This document shows, in pieces, positions 10,430-22,340 of a DNA stretch of 64,000 nt. The DNA is from Ligustrum vulgare (lineage: Eukaryota > Streptophyta > Magnoliopsida > Lamiales > Oleaceae), in NCBI GenBank assembly GCA_963555705.1, contig OY743170.1, positions 30,641,362 through 30,705,361 of the forward strand. Reading direction: 5' to 3'. Position numbers and translations under genes: made by a program. Each line of letters begins with the position of its first letter. Position 1 is the stretch's first letter. The notes beneath the pieces were generated by a model. The model had not been told where the DNA came from, did no database searches, and was given only the letters and a program-made list of their open reading frames with translations.

Positions 10430-11045
10430 CTAAAAGAATCTTAGACTTACAAGAAAAAGATGTATTTCATCAAGGAATCTTAGGAATATTCCCTAGGATG
10501 AATAAAATAATTTTAAGTACGATTATAAAGAAATCACAATCAACATAGAAAATGTAGTGAGAAAAATCAGAATCCCAATAATTACTAGAGAATGAGTAAA
10601 ACAAAAATTATCCAATATCCCAAAAAATATTAGGAAGAGAAAATGTATTGAAATTAGAGTAATCTAAGTTATGATTAAAGGATTCTTTAGAGAATGTATG
10701 AATATATCAATTAAAATTTATTGCATTGAAAACATAATTCTACAAGATCCTATAGATGCTCTATTAGGAACTGTTGTAGGAAATCTAGTTTATCAGAAGA
10801 TAATATTTATAGTAAAACCAAATTATGCAATCACAATACAGATGAAAATATAGACCAAAGTTTCAATCTCTATTATAGAATTGAAAACTTGAAAATGTTA
10901 CATAAAAGTAAGGCTATTAGTATAAGTATAAAATCAATATTTGCTTTTAATACTAACCATCATAGCAATTTAAGGAAAATTACAGATAACATAAAAATAC
11001 ACAAAGATTTTGTTGAATTGGCACAGTATATTTAGCTTAGAAAAT
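10430..11045 (+). pseudogene. Pararetrovirus movement protein remnant
   Basis: Collinear fragments in more than one frame. The clearest (10671-10853) contains DALLGTVVGNLVYQKIIF, which resembles the beta-strand core of the 30K-type movement proteins in Caulimoviridae. A later piece (about 10900-11030) has the FNTNHHS...I..F.EL pattern found toward the C-terminal side of these domains. In the family the protein modifies plasmodesmata for cell-to-cell spread. Stops and frameshifts make this copy non-functional. Its position between capsid and protease is the main clue to the virus group. Confidence 0.66.
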
Positions 11046-11099
11046 ATAAGGAACATGAAGTTACAATATCAAAACAAATAATGCTTAATTTTCACAAAC

Positions 11100-11935
11100 A
11101 AGCTAAATAAATTATTTCTAAAGGAAGAGTAATAAGAAAAGGTAGTGTGAGGCTACAAAAAGAAAATATTATTTCAAGATTCTCACCTAGAGGAAATGTT
11201 AATATACAACTTAAAAACCAAAGTATTGATGAACCAGCAAGCTCACAATATTATATCAGGACTAGATATATTAATCAAGAAGGGATCAAGAATGATCTTC
11301 TTGTCCTTATAGATACAGGAGCAGATAAAAAATATGTAAATGTCAAATTTGTTAGCCACCTACAAGATTATGAGTTACTACAAAAATATGTCTTTAAAGA
11401 TTACTTAGGACATAACCTTGAAATAAAAAGATATCTGAGTTTCCCTCTTATAATTATAGGAGAGAATCAAGGTGAACATAAAATAATCTTATATAAGGAT
11501 GATAATTATGGACTTAGTCAAATACCTATATTACTAGGAATGAGCTTTCTTGGAAAAGTAAGTCCTTACAAGATATGTCAGGGATATATAATAATAACAC
11601 TTGAAGGAAATTCAGTTATTATAGCAAGGATAGATGAAAATATGAGATCATTGTTACCATGGAAAGGATAATAAATATTAATCCCAGAAGTCCATATATT
11701 GAAGTTATACTCAATTTAAAAAATTATTGTAAAATAAAATTTCATACTTATTTAAATACAGGAAGTACTATAAGCATTTGCTTACCAAATGTACTACCAT
11801 CTAAGTATTGGAAATATGATTCAAGGAAAGTTGTAACTGCTACAACAGCAGGAAGAAACAAGATAATATATAGTAAATATGCTACACAAATATCTTTTTC
11901 TAATATCTCTTAGAGAAGTATTTGTTGATAATATA
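11100..11935 (+). pseudogene. Pararetrovirus protease region with two retropepsin-like motifs
   Basis: The first open stretch (ORF 11147-11671, 174 codons) carries LIDTGADKKYV at about residues 56-66 and PILLGMSFLGK near its end, matching the D[TS]G active site and the distal ILG element of retropepsin-type proteases. The next ORF (11659-11913) overlaps it by 13 bases in another frame and carries a second motif, YLNTGSTISIC, in which the catalytic Asp is replaced by Asn. The layout resembles two protease-like units in tandem just before the RT. The first unit may be a diverged or non-catalytic copy, or the true enzyme; the sequence alone does not decide. The RT follows in the polyprotein order expected for the family. 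Confidence 0.7.
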
Positions 11936-11949
11936 TATAGAAAAACTTA

Positions 11950-13345
11950 GAAAAAAATTTTTGAAACTTATTCTGAAAACCCATTAGAAAAATGGGATAT
12001 AGATAAGGTTAAAGCCAAGATAGCTTATAAAACCAGATACTGTAATAAGAGTTAAACCGATGAGATACAGTGTTGAAGAAGAAGAGGGATTTAAAATCCA
12101 AATAAAAGAATTACTAGAAGCCAAACTAATTAGGTCTAGTAAAAGTCCACATAGTAGTCCAACATTTATGATTAGGAAACATAGAGAAATAAAAAGATGA
12201 AAAGCCAGAAAGGTGATTAACTATAAGAGACTAAATGAAGTTACAAAATTTGATGGATATTATTTGCCAAATAAGGACATCCTTATTAAACAAGTACAAA
12301 ACAAGAAGATATTTTCAAAGTTCGATTGTAAATCAGGATTTTGGCAAATTATGCTCACAGAAGATAGCAAATATTTAACAGCATTTAGCACTCCTAATCC
12401 TTTAGGCCAATTTGAATGGAATGTAATATCATTTGGATTGAAAAATGCACCACAGATATTCTAAAGAAGAATGGATGAGGTAATAAAACCTATTACTCAT
12501 TTCTGTATTGTCTACATAGATGATTTACTTATTCATTCAAAAGATTTGAACGAACATATTGAACATCTTGATAAGTTTTGTTATATCATGAAAAAACATG
12601 GTATTATACTTTCTCAAAAGAAAGCTGAGATGACAAAAATAGAGATAGAATTTCTCGGATTATTTATAAAAGAAGGAGAATTGCAATTGCAATATCATAT
12701 TGGTGAAAAACTTCAAGAGTTTCCTGAAGAAATCAAAGATAAAAAAATATTTACAAAGTTTCCTCGGTATATTAAATTATGCTGAAGGATTTATTGAAAA
12801 TTGTGCCAAGCTAAAAAATCACTTTCTTTTAAAATTAAGAAAAAATGTAATATGGTTTTGGGATGAACAAGATCGCAAAAATTTAGGAAGGTAAAAAATA
12901 AATTAAAAAATCTACCAAAACTTGTTATTCCATAAGAAGAAGATTTCTTTATCCTTGAAACCGATACTTTAGATAACTACCGGGGAGCAGTATTAAGGTG
13001 AAAAAGAATCATAAAGAATATAAATGTGAAAAGAATTGTTCTTGTCCTAAAATACTTGCAGGATATACATCAGGAACGAGGTATGAAACAAATAGAAAAG
13101 AACTCATTGCTGTGAAGCGAGGAGTACAAAAATATGAAGATTAATTGCTACCAAAAAAGTTCTTAATTAGAACTGATAATACACAAGTTAAAGCATTTTT
13201 GAAAAATAATGTTGATCCATCTATTGCCAATAGATACATTATCAGAATCCAGATATGGTTTTCATAATTCAAGTTTGATATTGAATATACTAAAGGACAG
13301 TCTAACTTTTTCCCGGATTATCTTAGCAGAGAGGGAGCCGAAGGA
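11950..13345 (+). pseudogene. Pararetrovirus reverse transcriptase/RNase H, broken
   Basis: The RT fingers and palm are readable from about 12050: PHSSPTFMIRKH, then INYKRLN, FSKFDCKSGFWQI, FGLKNAP and the catalytic YIDD (in CIVYIDDLLIHS, about 12510-12540), followed by EFLGLFI. In-frame stops occur at 12197 and 12462. A frameshift lies near 12760, after which LQSFLGILNYAEGFI continues in the next frame (12700-12894). RNase H fragments follow to about 13330 (ETDTLDNY, NRKELIAVK, RTDNTQVKAF), again in mixed frames. The catalytic RT aspartates survive but the frame is not intact. Confidence 0.85.
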
Positions 13346-13369
13346 ATTAAAGACAAAAGTCCAGATACT

Positions 13370-14400
13370 TGAACTTAAAGTCTCTTGTTTGGAGATGCAA
13401 ATTCAAAATATTTAAGAAAGCCTTCTTGGCAGTACCAAGATAGCCCATTCGGTAGAAAATACTTGTACTTAGTCTAGTAACCCTTCACCGGGTCTTGTGA
13501 ATACTAGCGTTCTTCCCGAGAATAAAGGCAAAGACAAGATAATATTAGGAACCTCCTCACAGGGAAAAATTAATCCTAATGTTTGTATTGAAAATATGGA
13601 GACAGATACAAAGCCTTCATTCAAGAAGGATAATCAAGATACCAAGAAGGTTATGGAAACCTCTTCATAGAGGAATGAAGTTGATTCCAAAACCCGCATT
13701 GAGCAAATAAATCCAAAAGACATGGAAAAAATTTGCCACAAACAAAGATAACTATGAGAAAGTTCTCTTCTTTATTGTTATTTTCAATAAACTGTCAATT
13801 GGTATCTCGAAGTAGGAAAATGGATGAAGACCCTACACTATGCAAAATTCAACAAGATAAATTTATATCCAATTGCGCCAGCTAATTAGGTTCAAAATTG
13901 CTTGGAATTAGGGAATATACTTTGTATATATCCAAGCAAAGATCTAAGGAAAACTTCACAATTTCCCATATATGTTAAAAAGGCAGTCCAAAGATTTACT
14001 GAAGTTATCAAAAGTACGAACATATATAACTAATTCTTTTCAACCACAATGCAATGGGATAAATATGAAGGAACAATGATCTCATCATTTCATTGTATCA
14101 AAATAGGGATCACAAACCAACGCTTCTCACCAACTAGCCAAAAAGTTGTTAAGAATGGTATGAAGATATTGTTAACATGATTTCTTACAGGAGAGCGAAA
14201 GGATATAAAGAAATATTTGATAATTTAAGTCAAGTTATTTCTGAAAAAGAAAAAAATTGGTTATATCTTTCAGATAATCATGTAATCTACTCCAATGCAA
14301 GATTGTCATATAAAGAAGTAGATAATTGTGAATTGGACTACATATCAATGAAGTAAGTGGAAGTGAAACTATGTGCAAAGAGTTATGCAAGATAATGTGG
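13370..14400 (+). pseudogene. Possible last ORF (transactivator) of the pararetrovirus, decayed
   Basis: Sequence after RNase H contains several stop-interrupted coding-like stretches, for example one around 13780-14160 with many aromatic and basic residues. Caulimoviridae with separate ORFs place the inclusion-body/transactivator gene here, immediately before the intergenic promoter. I cannot see a diagnostic motif, so the assignment rests on position alone. The viral intergenic region begins by about 14500. Confidence 0.35.
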
Positions 14401-14529
14401 GACCATCCAGAGCATAGGTGTGAACAATGTCTTGTTGAAGATATGAGTCATGCATCACTCGATAGTACAGAATTCTCAGCAGAGCTCTTTGACTCGAGGA
14501 TGGAAAAATGATGCTGCCAAATAGTGCCC

Positions 14530-14603
14530 TTTTATCACTACTTTAATAAAGTCATTTATTAAAGAAAAATTGTGGTCACCAAACAACCAGAAGATAATGA
14601 AAG
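14530..14603 (+). repeat. Viral intergenic repeat, copy 1
   Basis: tactttaataaagtc...ttattaaagaaa...ccagaagataa is repeated at 25301-25375 on the other side of the Athila element. With the insertion removed, the two copies would lie about 100 bp apart, upstream of the viral TATA box, as a tandem duplication in a promoter/enhancer region. Confidence 0.7.
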
Positions 14604-14608
14604 GTAGC
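14604..14608. other. Target-site duplication GTAGC (left)
   Basis: GTAGC here and at 25276-25280 brackets the Athila element; the 5-bp length is standard for LTR retrotransposons. Confidence 0.9.
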
Positions 14609-16239
14609 TGTTCGCTTGAAACACACCGCAAGTGCACGAGTCGCATACAAGTAATAGTAGACAATTGAGTCCGGTTTATCGATCCCACAAGGATTGTCTA
14701 TTTCAACTACACTCTAGTATAATTAATTTTAACAAGAAACACACACAATAAAGATTTGTTTGGGAATGTTCTCGTACTAGAATTAAAGTTGCAATTGTAA
14801 ATAAATAACTAGAAAAATGGTGATGTATAGATGATAAAGGAGTGTTGGGATTCTTGATTCCACTTGACCATTACCTAATTGAATTATCACAAGCAAATAG
14901 AAATGCAATTCATTAATCATGTTAGACCCGATTTTCCAAGCTTAGCCAATTACCTCTCTTGAGTGAAATCAACCCTAATTAGTGGCATTAACCTACTATA
15001 TCTCTATGTCGATTAAAAACACACCAATTGCATTAAACCTTTGTGAAAATAGTTCAATGGGTCATCTAGGGTTTTAGGTATATCTCTATCCTAAACAAGA
15101 ACCTAGAGCAAATATTGTATTGATCTAGAATACACAACAATTTCTCAATAATTGCACATCCCATGAAACCTAAGCATAAATGTGGCCACAATAAATACTA
15201 GTCAATAAATACAACAATAAATGCACAAGATAATAAAAAGCTTAAATTCTTAATACAAGCATTAAAATCAACTAAGTTAGGTTAAGCTTCATCAATAATC
15301 TCAACAAAAAATAGTTTAGCCCATAGTGAAATAACAATAAAATTCAAGAATTAAATACATCATTTCAACTATGAAGTAAAATAAATAGAGAAATATGAAG
15401 ATTAAGCAAAAACACTTCCCTTCACCAATGATTCTTGCTTCAAAATATCACTATTCTTCCACAATAATGTTGGTATTTCTCTCTCAAATCAACATTCATC
15501 AATAAAACTATACAAAAAAAAAAAAAAAGGAAATTACAAGAGAAAAACAAGAAGATGAAGAACAATGGAGAGAAAAATAAGTTTTAGGGTGAAAAAGGAG
15601 AGAAAAGTGTCCAAACCCTAGCCAAAAATGCCCAAAAATACCCAAAAATCGCGTAGATCCGCGTTCTCAGTGTTTGGGCCGAACCGGGTCACACCGGGCC
15701 GGCCCAGAAAATCAGTTCAAATTTTTGACCACGCGATCGCGTGGTTGACCTTGTGAATCTCGGGTTGAATTTTTGGCCTATCTCGCGAACGCAACTTGTA
15801 AGAGCCACGCGATCTTGTGGTTCATCTGGTAGCTCCATCTTTTAATGATTAACAATTGGGTCCTCCAACTTTCAGTGTAGATCAACTTGGTCCTCAAAGT
15901 TTCTGATTTCTTTCAGTTGAGCCCTTTCAAAAGTGCATTTAAGTCCGTCAACTTTGGAAACTTGCAATTTAGTCCTTCGATCAATTGCACATGCAATCCA
16001 CAACTTTTCGAAAGTGACAATTTAGTCCCCAAACTTTTACTCTTTGAAGGATTTGACTCTTTTCTCCTCAATTTCTTCAATTATTCATCCATTTAGCTCC
16101 TTTCTCGTGCTTTCTCCATGAAATTGATTGTTGAACCTATTTAACCACAAAATATGCACAATTAAATAGATATTTGTCCAAATTACTCAAAAAGTGCCTC
16201 CAAAAATATATGAAATATGCATGTAAAATGCACTCAACA
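14609..16239 (-). repeat. 3' LTR of Athila element 1
   Basis: On the plus strand it starts TGTTCGCTTGAAAC and ends CACTCAACA; in the element's own orientation it reads TGTTGAGTG...GCGAACA. It is about 23 bp shorter than its partner because one of two adjacent CGATCGCGTGG/CGTTCGCGTGG motif copies is absent (around 15730). U3/R/U5 limits were not assigned. Confidence 0.93.
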
Positions 16240-16252
16240 AATACCCCCAACC
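16240..16252 (-). other. Polypurine tract of Athila element 1
   Basis: The minus strand reads GGTTGGGGGTATT immediately before the 3' LTR; this primes plus-strand DNA synthesis in LTR elements. Confidence 0.8.
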
Positions 16253-18050
16253 TTGAACTATTGCTCGTCCCGAGCAAGAATATTTACATGCATCTACAAA
16301 AAGTGACAATATGATCAACAATGCTAGATACTTGCAATCTTCCATGAGTGTGAAATTGCATAATTAATTCACAATTATGTTCCCAACTAATGCTACAAAA
16401 ATGAGTTTGGCTTATCCGATGTTTGATCGGTGCCTGTGTGCATAACTACTGTCAATCGTCAATAAGATTCAAGAATGTTGATGAGTAAAGAGGTTTCAAG
16501 TAAAAACTATCCCAACATTAGTGGTCAATTCTTTCCTTTCCCACTCGTGACATTCATCCCCCAATGAATAATTTTCTTTCCACTCTCGGGATGCAATTCT
16601 AGAGGGTACTCTCAAATCACTATTTCTTTTTCCACTCTAGTATGGGTGTGTTTTACCGATAATCTCGACAACCTAGAAATGCAGTGACTCTCCACTAATG
16701 AATGCTTCGACATTCAAGTTTATACCAAACAATTCAAACCCACTATTCATCTATGCCCTTATGTAAGTACAAATGCATGATTTCTAACAACTAACATGAT
16801 GTTTGCTCGTGACTTCCCCACTCCCTTAAGCTTTCTAATTGACCTATGTAGCGAGCTTTAGGTCGGCAGCTCCCCGATTTTTTAGATCAAAGGGTACCAA
16901 GTTTCAAAATACCCCTACGGACTTATTAACTCGAGTCAAAAAGGCTAAGAAGTGGGGTAGACTTATTAAGCGAATGCAGTGATAATGTGCCTTTTTTTTT
17001 TTTTTTTTTCAAGTGTGTTTGTAAGTACCCTACTCATCAAACTTTCTAATTGACCTATGTAGCGAGCTTTCGGCCGGTGACTCCCAAGTTTCAAACTTAA
17101 GGTACCAAGTTTCAAGATACTCCTACGTGCTTAATAACTCGAGTCAAAAAGGCTTCGAGATAGGGAAATGCAATGCAAAAATTAAAATGGGCTTAGAACT
17201 TTAGCATATGGTCATTACTTGGCTTATACTTGGCGAAAGACACTCCACACAAAAATTTACTTCCACATGCATGGAATCACCACACGTCTAGACCGTCTCC
17301 TTCACCGGGTCGACCACCCCCAAACTTATCTTACATTAGGAACAAGAGATTTAGAGATTTGGGAAACATATGATAGGTTGATACAAATAAACAGTACAAG
17401 CTCACAACCTAGTTCATCTACTCCTTTAACCTCTTCACCCTTCAACAATTTCCAAACTCACCGACAATTAAACATGACTATTGTGCTCAATGTACATAGG
17501 GTCTTACATGGATAGGCATTTTATAGAAAGCAGCACAAGTAGCAAATTTGGTCATAACTCATGAATTAACAACAATTTCAAACATCAAAATCTTATAAGC
17601 CGGTAAGGCTATCTAGCATGTCAATATTCCAACAAAATAAACAATTTCAAACATCAAAACACCAAGGGCCGGCAAGGCAATCTAAAATGTTCACATAGCA
17701 CATAATCCAACACCCCCAAACTTAAATCAAGCATTGTCCTCAATGTTGACAATAGCATAATAACAAGAAATGAATGGGTGATGGAACCTCCCCGGATTGA
17801 TGCGTGTATGATGTTCCAAATTGACCTATGCTTTGAATCTCTTGATACGCAAATCTCCCCCAAACTTGTTGAGGACAAGGTTGCTTAGGATTTCAAAAAA
17901 AAATCGAACCTACAAAAGTTGGTAATTAACCAAGTTACACATAATAAAAATGCAATAAGTAAATATCAACAAGTAATTAAAAGAGTAGAAATTTGGGTTG
18001 CCTCCCAAAAAGCGCTTGGTTAAAGTCGTAAGCTCGACTTTTTGATACAA
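16253..18050 (-). other. 3' non-coding region of Athila element 1
   Basis: No coding frame seen. Two imperfect direct repeats start at 16831 and 17042 (ctttctaattgacctatgtagcgagctt...actcgagtcaaaaaggct, 211 bp apart), separated by a T-run at 16991-17010. Extra G-rich purine tracts on the minus strand at about 17314, 17710 and 17860 (AAGTTTGGGGG) resemble the PPT. Unlike Athila element 2, no additional 3' ORF is present. Confidence 0.6.
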
Positions 18051-19230
18051 TTACTCCGAGTTCGCAAGAGGGATTGATGACTTCTCCTTTTCATAATTAC
18101 CCCCCAAGTATGGCTTCAAGTGTTGCCCATTTACTTTGAAGTTCCCTTTACTTCCATGATAAAGTTCGACCGCTCCATGTGGGAAGATTTGAGCAATAGT
18201 GAAAGGTCCCAACCATCTAGAGCGGAGTTTACCGGGAAACAATCGAAGTTTTGAGTTATAGAGAAGTACTTGTTGCCCAACATGCAAATCCCGCTTCACA
18301 ATGTTTTTGTCATGCCACCTCTTTGTCTTCTCTTTGTAAATCCGAGCATTTTCATATGATTCAAGGCGGAATTCATCAAGCTCATTGAGTTAGAGTAGTC
18401 TTTTCTCACCGGCCAACTCCATATCAAAATTCAACACTTTTGTTGCCCAATATGCTCGGTGCTCAAGCTCAACCGGGAGATGACATGCTTTACCAAATAG
18501 AAGGCGAAATGGAGACATACCAATAGGGGTTTTGAACGCGGTGCGGTATGCCCATAATGCATCATCCAATTTTTTGGACCAATCTTTCCTCGAGGCATTC
18601 ACCGTCACTTCAAGGATCTTTTTCAACTCTCTATTTGAAATTTCAACCTGCCCACTTGTTTGCGGATGATAAGGAGTGGATATTCGATGTTTGACTCCAT
18701 ACTTGGTCAAAAGTGAGTTGAAGAGGCGGTTACAAAAGTGTTTTCCTCCATCACTAATGATAGCTCGAGGGGTGCCATAATGAGTAAAAATATTTTTCTT
18801 TAAAAAATTCACCACCACTCGAGCATCATTTGTGGGGAGTGCCACCGCTTTTACCCACTTCGACACATAGTCCACCGCCACTAAAATGTATTGATTAGAA
18901 AAGGACGATGGAAAAGGTCCCATAAAATCAATACCCCAAACATCGAATATCTCCACTTCTAAAATAGAATTTAAGGGCATTTCATTTCGGTTAGAGATAT
19001 TACCCAGGCGTTGGCATCGATCACATTTGGACACAAGTGTGTGAGCATCCTTGAACAAGGTGGACCAATAAAATCCCGACTGAAGAACCTTTGATGCGGT
19101 TTTCACTGCACCAAAATGACCTCCATAAGGTGATGAGTGACATTGTTCAAGAATCTTCTCCATTTCCTCCTCGGGCACACACCTTCTCATGATTGATCCG
19201 GACCCCTTTTGAACAATAACGGGTCATCCC
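18051..19230 (-). pseudogene. Integrase of Athila element 1, near-intact
   Basis: The main ORF (18390-19190, 266 codons) holds the zinc-binding HHCC region (HSSPYGGHF...CDRCQRLGN) and the catalytic triad: Asp in [10 protein letters not shown], Asp in AIISDGG and Glu in [10 protein letters not shown], in the usual order and spacing. The C-terminal part continues in the ORF 18051-18299 (VGQQVLLYNSKLRLFPGKL, then WLGPF), the common Ty3/gypsy integrase tail, after a single stop at 18390. A frameshift near 19200 separates it from RNase H. It is a broken but young gene: only one stop and one frameshift in about 1.1 kb. Confidence 0.9.
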
Positions 19231-19743
19231 AAAATAATGCTTGATATCCGCAAAGAACTTCTTCCGTTGTTGATAAGAGCGGTCCAGGAGAGTGATACCA
19301 CTTGCAAGAAAATTCACATGGTCCGCATGCCATGGCACACTAGAAGCTTGTAGAAGATCCATGATTTGGAAAAGTTGCTCATCCGGGAATACCTCACTTA
19401 TCTCTTCATCAATAACTTCCTCCGTTTGCTCAAGTCTAGATAAGTGATCGGCTACAAGATTCTCTGTCCCCTTCTTGTCACGAATCTCCAAATCAAACTC
19501 TTGGAGAAGAACCCATCTAATTAACCGCGGCTTGGCATCCTTCTTTGCCAACAAATACTTGAGGGCCGAGTGGTCGGTATACACAATCACCTTGGAGACA
19601 ACAAGATATGACCGAAACTTATCAAAGGCAAAGACCACTGCTAGCATTTCCTTCTTGGTAGTAGCATGATTCAATTGAGCATCGATCAAGGTTCTACTAG
19701 CGTAGTAGATGACATGCAAGAGTTTGTCTTTTCTTTGCCCCAA
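19147..19743 (-). pseudogene. RNase H region of Athila element 1
   Basis: 198-codon ORF with [30 protein letters not shown] and [10 protein letters not shown], matching the Ty3/gypsy RNase H domain, followed by VADHLSRLE and the RNase H-integrase connector. Its N-terminal part ([10 protein letters not shown]) lies in another frame upstream (19686-20123), because of a run of C residues at about 19744-19759 that shifts the frame. Confidence 0.88.
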
Positions 19744-19759
19744 ACCCCCCCCCCCCCCA
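19744..19759. other. Poly-C run causing a frameshift
   Basis: An uninterrupted run of about 15-16 C (G on the coding strand) in the RNase H coding region. The frame before it ends in a spurious Gly-rich stretch. It could be a real slippage mutation or a sequencing/assembly error. Confidence 0.85.
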
Positions 19760-20665
19760 CGGCATAATCACTTGCATCACACATAAGCTCAAATGGCAAA
19801 CTCCAATCCGGAGCCACAATAATAGGTGCCGTGATGAGTTTCTCTTTAAGAGTGTTAAAAGCTTGAAGACACTCTTTAGAGAAATCATATGTGGTACTCT
19901 TCTCAAATAATGAACACAGTGGCTTCGTGATTTTTGAGAAGTCTTTGATAAACCTCCTATAAAACCCTGCATGCCCCAAGAAGCTTCTTATGCCCTTTAC
20001 CGAGATTGGGGGAGGTGATTTTTCGATAACTTGAATTTTTTCTGTATCAACCTCAATCCCCTTGCTTGAAATTCGATGCCCAAGAACTATCCCCTCTTGA
20101 ACCATGAAATGACATTTTCCCAATTCAAAACCAAATTGGTATCCTCATATCTTTTTAGCACCATTCCCAAATTATTCAAACAATCATCAAATGAAGTACC
20201 AAAAACCGAGAAGTCATCCATAAATACCTCAATAAATTTCTCCACCATGTCAGAGAAGATAGCCATCATGCACCGTTGAAAAGTGGCGGAGGCATTGCAG
20301 AGACCGAAGGGCATCCTCCTATATACAAAAGTTCCATATGGGCATGTGAATGTTGTCTTCTCTTGATCCTCAGGGGTTATAGGAATTTGATTATAGCCTG
20401 AATACCCATCTACGAAGCAATAATGAGAGTGACCTGCCAATCGTTCAAGCATTTGATCGATGAATGGAAGGGGAAAATGATCCTTCCTAGTAGCATTGTT
20501 GAGCTTGCGATAATCAATGCAAACTCTCCACCCCGTCACTGGCCTTGTTGGAATAAGCTCATTATTTTCATTTTCCACCACGGTAACACCTCCTTTCTTT
20601 GGCACTACCTGCACCGGGCTCACCCATGCACTATCCGAGATTGGATAGATAATACCCGCATCAAA
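19760..20665 (-). pseudogene. Reverse transcriptase of Athila element 1
   Basis: ORF 20087-20623 begins SPVQVVPKKGG and contains VCIDYRKLN, FPLPFIDQMLERL, the YSGYNQI motif, FGLCNASATFQRCM and the catalytic FMDD (in EVFMDDFSVFG), all characteristic of Ty3/gypsy RT; FMDDFSV is typical of Athila. RT continues into 19760-20086 in a different frame (RSFLGHAGFYRRFIKDFSKI). A stop at 20665-20667 and a frameshift near 20100 break the frame. The catalytic residues are present. Confidence 0.9.
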
Positions 20666-21202
20666 CTACTTCACCACTTCGGCTCTTACCACTTCCTTCA
20701 TGTTAGGATTTAACCAACGTTGATGCTCCACCGAAGGTTTGAAATCATCCTCCATGAGGATTTTATGCATGCATAACGAAGGGCAAATACCTCGAATATT
20801 CGAGATGGTCCATCCAATAGCCTCCTTGTGCTCCCTCAATACCCGAAGCAATTTGTCTTCCTCCATCTCATTCAAAAAATTAGAAATAATGACCGAAGGG
20901 TAGAAGATTCCCCCAAGTAAGCATACCTCAAATGAGAAGGAAGAGGCTTTGCTCGAGGGTGCCTTCTCGAGAGATGGTAGGGGTGGTGAAGAACTCTTTT
21001 TCAACTCCTCAAAGTAGGGGGCCCTCTTGTGTTGATATTGTGGTGATGCCTCCAAGTAATGAGCCATTTGTTCGACTTCATGATCATCATCCTCAATAGT
21101 CAAAGAGTGGGCGATGCACGACTCCAATGGATCCTTAGAAATCCCACAGTTGAAGGAGTTTACCACTAGATGATCAATTACATCCACCCGAAAGCATGAA
21201 TT
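20666..21202 (-). pseudogene. Protease-RT connector of Athila element 1
   Basis: ORF 20666-21187 (173 codons) carries acidic, Ser/Pro-rich sequence and then LPSLEKAP, LLRVLREHKEAIGWTISNI and GICPSLCMHKILMEDD, the conserved block that precedes RT in Athila and related Ty3/gypsy elements. It is separated from the protease frame by one stop near 21203 and from RT by one stop. No separate function is known. Confidence 0.75.
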
Positions 21203-22340
21203 TTACTCCGAAGGATATTTAATGGCCTTCAACACATTGAAGGTGACTTGCTCATCTTGCACCCTCAAAATCAATTTCCCTTCTTGCACATCAATAAGTG
21301 CTCTCCCGGTTGCTAGAAATGGTCTTCCCAATATGATTGGAATTTCATGATCTTCCTCCATGTCTAGAATAATGAAATCCATCGGAAAGATGAATTTATC
21401 AACCTTCACAAGAACATCCTCAATGATCCCCCGAGGATATTTTATGGACCTATCCGCCAATTGTAGAGACACGGTGGTTGCTTTAGCTTCCCCCAGTTCC
21501 AATTTCCTGAAAATGGACAAAGGCATCAAATTAATACTAACACCAAGATCACATAAAGCTTTACTAAAATTAACATCACCAATAGTGCATGGAATAGTAA
21601 AACTCCCTGGATCTTTAATTTTTGGAGGAAGCTTGTTTTGAATGATCACACTACATTCCTCAGTTAGCATCACCGTCTCATGTTCTTCAAGTCTTCTTTT
21701 GTTGGATAGAATATCCTTCATGAACTTGGGATAGCTTGGCATTTGAGCTAATGCATCGGAAAAAGGAATGTTGATGTGTAGCTTCTTGAACACTTCCAAA
21801 AATTTTCCAAATTGACCGTCGAGCTTTTGCTTTTGCAACCATTGAGGAAAGGGAATAGGAGGCACATAAGCCTTGATCGGTGTTGGGGCCTTTGATGTGG
21901 ATGCTTCCGGCTCACTTTCCTTTGGCACTTCAACAATTTTTTTGGATGCTTGAATAGGCTCACTTTCTTCAATGGGATCCTTGTTTGATTGAGTTGTTGG
22001 TTGTGGGGCCGTGATCTCAGGAAATTGCACCCCACTCCTTGTTGTAATAGCTTGAACATTCTCCCTAGCATTTGTCTCGGTGTTGCTAGGCAAAGCTCCT
22101 TGTTGCCTTTCCGAGAGAAGTTTAGCTATTTGGCCCACTTGCTTCTCCAAATTTTTCAAAGAGGTATCATTGCGTTCTTGATATTGCAATTGATGATTTG
22201 CTAGCTTGGTGATAGCCTATTCCCATCCCTCTTTCTTCTCTTGTGGCTTTGGATTCAACACGTTGTGATTGTTGCCATAAGATAGATTTGGATGATTTCT
22301 CCAACCGGGATTGTATGTGGGAGCATATGGATTGAGACCC
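21203..22340 (-). pseudogene. Gag C-terminus and protease of Athila element 1
   Basis: The first part of the ORF (NLEKQVGQIAKLLSERQQG) is the usual Athila gag C-terminal segment, followed by a Pro/Ser/Glu-rich linker with NVQAITTRSG. The retropepsin-type active site appears as ALCDLGVSINLMPLSIFRKL, where DLG replaces DTG as in other Athila elements, and the distal element is IPIILGRPFLATG. The start codon of the ORF is probably not a real start: gag sequence in the preceding frame shows a frameshift near 22335, so this frame was originally continuous with gag. Confidence 0.85.

Larger units (their letters stand above)
8137..14608 (+). mobile_element. Endogenous pararetrovirus (Caulimoviridae), main part
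   Basis: A decayed plus-strand viral genome copy with, in order: a short upstream ORF, a Met-tRNA-type primer site, a degraded first ORF, capsid protein with zinc knuckle, movement protein, aspartic protease, reverse transcriptase/RNase H and a possible transactivator. The viral intergenic region begins at about 14500 and continues at 25276 on the far side of the inserted Athila element. Movement protein lying between capsid and protease, rather than ahead of capsid, is the arrangement I associate with solendoviruses; this is a family-level inference. Every long ORF carries stops or frameshifts, so the copy is inert as it stands. The right-hand end of the integrant is uncertain. Confidence 0.83.

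Noticed and set aside
16837..17155. Direct repeats in the 3' region considered as LTR edges or a small tandem element
   Set aside because: Both copies lie inside the Athila element well away from its LTRs and have no terminal signals; kept as an internal duplication only.
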